Positions 12,970 to 15,092 of a stretch of 15,092 nt of DNA are shown here, one piece after another (the first letter of the stretch is position 1; the number at the start of each line of letters is the position of its first letter). The notes below the pieces were generated by a model that was given only the letters and a program-made list of their open reading frames with translations, searched no databases and was not told the origin of the DNA. A program made the translations under genes and the position numbers. The stretch comes from Prevotellaceae bacterium (GTDB lineage Bacteria > Bacteroidota > Bacteroidia > Bacteroidales > Paludibacteraceae). The stretch covers positions 1 to 15,092 of the forward strand of contig JAISXJ010000176.1 in NCBI GenBank assembly GCA_031270565.1, read 5' to 3'.

Positions 12970-15092
12970 ATGAAAACGTACATATATCTTTCGCTGCTGT
13001 TTTTATTATTTCCGGCAGCAACTGTTTTGGCACAAAGCAATAATCAAAATTATATCCTGACCAGTACCTGTCAGGATGCGAGCGGCACAAATGCACTTGT
13101 GCAGATTGACTATTTTGACGATCTTGGACGTGCTGAGGAAACGGTTTTGAAGCAAATAACGCCGACGAAAAAAGACATGATTTCCTATATTCAGTACGAC
13201 GCATTCGGACGGGCAACAAAAAACTATCTGCCAACAACTGTTGGTAGTAGCGCCGATGGTGCGTATGTCGGCGAAAGCGCTTTTATCAACGCTGCAAAAA
13301 TCTTTTACGCCAATGACAGCCGACCGTTTGTTGAAACGCTTTATGAAGCCTCTCCGTTGAATCGTGTTTTGGGGCAAAAGAGAGCAGGCGTTGCATGGGA
13401 AACGCACCCAACCAAAATTACCTATACGACAAACAATGCTAACGAAGTGCCATTTTATCAAATAGTTGGCAACAAGCTTACATGCTCAAGCAAGTATGAA
13501 GCAAATACGCTTTACAAAACGATTTCTGCCGATGAAGACGGCAAAACGGTAGCAGAATATAAGGACAAACTCGGCAGACTGATAATGACTGTGCATGGCG
13601 CTGACAGCCGCACATGCTATGTTTATGACGATTTCGGTCGTTTGCGTTATGTTTTGCCGCCGGCTCCCTATGGGTTTAGTGGCACTACTATTCCGGATGA
13701 TAATTATATCTTAAAAGATTATTGTTATGTTTATAAATACGATGAACGCAATAATTTGATTTACAAACGTTTACCAAGTTGCGAGCCGATTTATATGGTT
13801 TATGACAAAGCTAACAGACTGATTCTTTCACAGGATGGCAATCAGCGTCTTTCCAATCACTGGACGATGATAAAATATGACACATTTGGCAGAATACTTT
13901 ATACCTGCATTATGAGCGCTTCCCGGACACACGCACAATTGCAGGGTGATATTGTCAATCTGATTATTACTGAAGTTTATGATCCGAATCATCAATACAA
14001 ACTGGGCGATACCGGTTACTCATGCACCTATTTCAGAGGACAGGTTGTTTCGCTGCTGACGGTTAATTATTATGACAAATATGATAATCTGTTATCGCTT
14101 TTGTCTGCCGGAGAACGCAGCGCCTTACAGTATGCAACACAGAGCGGCTACGGAGTTATGTATTCAAATGTTACAACCAAACTTGTAGGCAGCAGAACGT
14201 ATCTTTTGGATAATTCCGGAAAATATTTGGTATCAGTTTGTTATTACGATAAACGGGGCAATATTATACAAAACCGCTCCACCAATCATCTGGGCGGATA
14301 CGATATGGTGTTTAACAGGTATGATTTTACTGATAAACTGTCAAACATGTTAAAAAAACATTCTATCAGTCCTACTGTAAATACGTATATATCGGAATTT
14401 TATACGTACTTGTATGATCATGCCGGACGATTGAAGCAAACTTATTATATGGTTGATAACTATTATATTTTGCTTGCCGAAAATTTTTACGATGAACTCG
14501 GACATCTTGTTATCAAAAAACGGTATAATGGCGCAGATGAAGAAACGCTTCAATACAATATTCAGAACTGGCTGACGCAGAAAAAAAGCGGCAGTTTTGA
14601 AGAAGTACTGAATTATTCCGGAAACTACAACGGCAATATTTCATCAAAGGAATGGACATACGGTTCAACGCGGAACAAATACACGTATCAGTATGATGCA
14701 CTTAATCGCTTGACAAAGGGAACTTCACAGACCGGCGGCTTTTCGGAAACTTTTACGTATGACCGGCAAGGCAATATTACCCAATTTCAACGCATTATGG
14801 GCAATAAGATTATTGACAATATGTGGTATGGCTATCTCAGAAATCAAGTAGAGTATATTGAGGATTTTGGACAGAATCAAAATCAGTATCTTGTTAAAGA
14901 GAACAATCCGACCGGCGACATAGCAACATTTCAATACGATGCTAACGGCAATATGATTTCAGACACAGGGCGTAAAATAACCAAGATAGAATACAATGTT
15001 CTTAATCTGCCGAATCAGATTTTCTTTAGCAATAAAAACCGTATTGTAAACATTTATGCTGCTGACGGCAGAAAATTGGAATCTGTTTACCT
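12970..15092 (+). CDS. DUF6443-type Rhs repeat protein, 3' end outside the window
   Basis: An uninterrupted frame from ATG 12970 runs to the window edge (707 codons plus two bases). A signal peptide (about 1-22, LLFLLFPAATVLAQ) is followed by the DUF6443 block typical of Bacteroidota Rhs proteins: DYFDDLGRAEETVLKQITP, YIQYDAFGRATKNYLP, LYEASPLNRVLGQ, EYKDKLGRLIMT and CYVYDDFGRLRYVLPP. YD/Rhs repeats follow throughout, for example KYDERNNLIYK, YLYDHAGRLKQTYY, YQYDALNRLTKG, FTYDRQGNITQF and FQYDANGNMI. In this family the repeats form a hollow shell, and the C-terminus often carries a conserved Rhs core followed by a variable domain, sometimes a toxin. None of that is reached here. It sits 27 bases behind the preceding Rhs-like gene, probably in the same transcript. 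Confidence 0.9.
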   Translation, partial: MKTYIYLSLLFLLFPAATVLAQSNNQNYILTSTCQDASGTNALVQIDYFDDLGRAEETVLKQITPTKKDMISYIQYDAFGRATKNYLPTTVGSSADGAYVGESAFINAAKIFYANDSRPFVETLYEASPLNRVLGQKRAGVAWETHPTKITYTTNNANEVPFYQIVGNKLTCSSKYEANTLYKTISADEDGKTVAEYKDKLGRLIMTVHGADSRTCYVYDDFGRLRYVLPPAPYGFSGTTIPDDNYILKDYCYVYKYDERNNLIYKRLPSCEPIYMVYDKANRLILSQDGNQRLSNHWTMIKYDTFGRILYTCIMSASRTHAQLQGDIVNLIITEVYDPNHQYKLGDTGYSCTYFRGQVVSLLTVNYYDKYDNLLSLLSAGERSALQYATQSGYGVMYSNVTTKLVGSRTYLLDNSGKYLVSVCYYDKRGNIIQNRSTNHLGGYDMVFNRYDFTDKLSNMLKKHSISPTVNTYISEFYTYLYDHAGRLKQTYYMVDNYYILLAENFYDELGHLVIKKRYNGADEETLQYNIQNWLTQKKSGSFEEVLNYSGNYNGNISSKEWTYGSTRNKYTYQYDALNRLTKGTSQTGGFSETFTYDRQGNITQFQRIMGNKIIDNMWYGYLRNQVEYIEDFGQNQNQYLVKENNPTGDIATFQYDANGNMISDTGRKITKIEYNVLNLPNQIFFSNKNRIVNIYAADGRKLESVY

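Overview
The window looks like a chromosomal piece of a Bacteroidota genome, most likely from the Bacteroidales side. Four things point there: several promoters of the Bacteroidota type (TAnnTTTG near -7 with TTG/TTTG near -33), no convincing Shine-Dalgarno sequences before the genes, a divergent type IX secretion (T9SS) C-terminal domain, and a tandem pair of Rhs/YD-repeat proteins of the DUF6443 kind that is common in this phylum. I cannot name the genus.

Layout. (1) Positions 1-167 hold the 5' end of an insertion sequence: the first 22 codons of an IS5-like transposase on the minus strand with a near-ideal promoter. It abuts a 5'-truncated gene for a formylglycine-generating-enzyme-like (SUMF1/C-type-lectin-fold) protein (168-797), followed by a hairpin terminator. 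(2) 798-1152 is an AT-rich gap with short direct and inverted repeats. (3) 1153-6458 carries three codirectional genes: argS (arginyl-tRNA synthetase), a secreted low-complexity protein with three 90-bp tandem repeats, and dnaG (primase). (4) 6475-8228, on the minus strand and convergent with dnaG, is a two-gene glycan unit: a PglC-type phosphoglycosyl transferase followed by a PglE-like DegT-family sugar aminotransferase. (5) 8229-8661 is a divergent intergenic region. (6) 8662 to the end of the window is a three-gene codirectional cluster: a secreted protein with a T9SS-like tail, a 1059-residue secreted Rhs-like protein, and a DUF6443/Rhs protein that runs off the right edge.

How they work together. 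argS and dnaG are housekeeping genes for translation and replication. The minus-strand pair probably makes an amino sugar nucleotide and loads a sugar phosphate onto the lipid carrier for surface glycan synthesis. The last cluster is probably an exported surface system. In related loci the Rhs cage protein often ends in a variable, toxin-like tip, but that end lies outside this window. The points most worth checking are the IS-interrupted lectin-fold gene, whose 3' end resembles a diversity-generating-retroelement variable region, the Rhs/T9SS cluster, and a dispersed 40-bp intergenic repeat.
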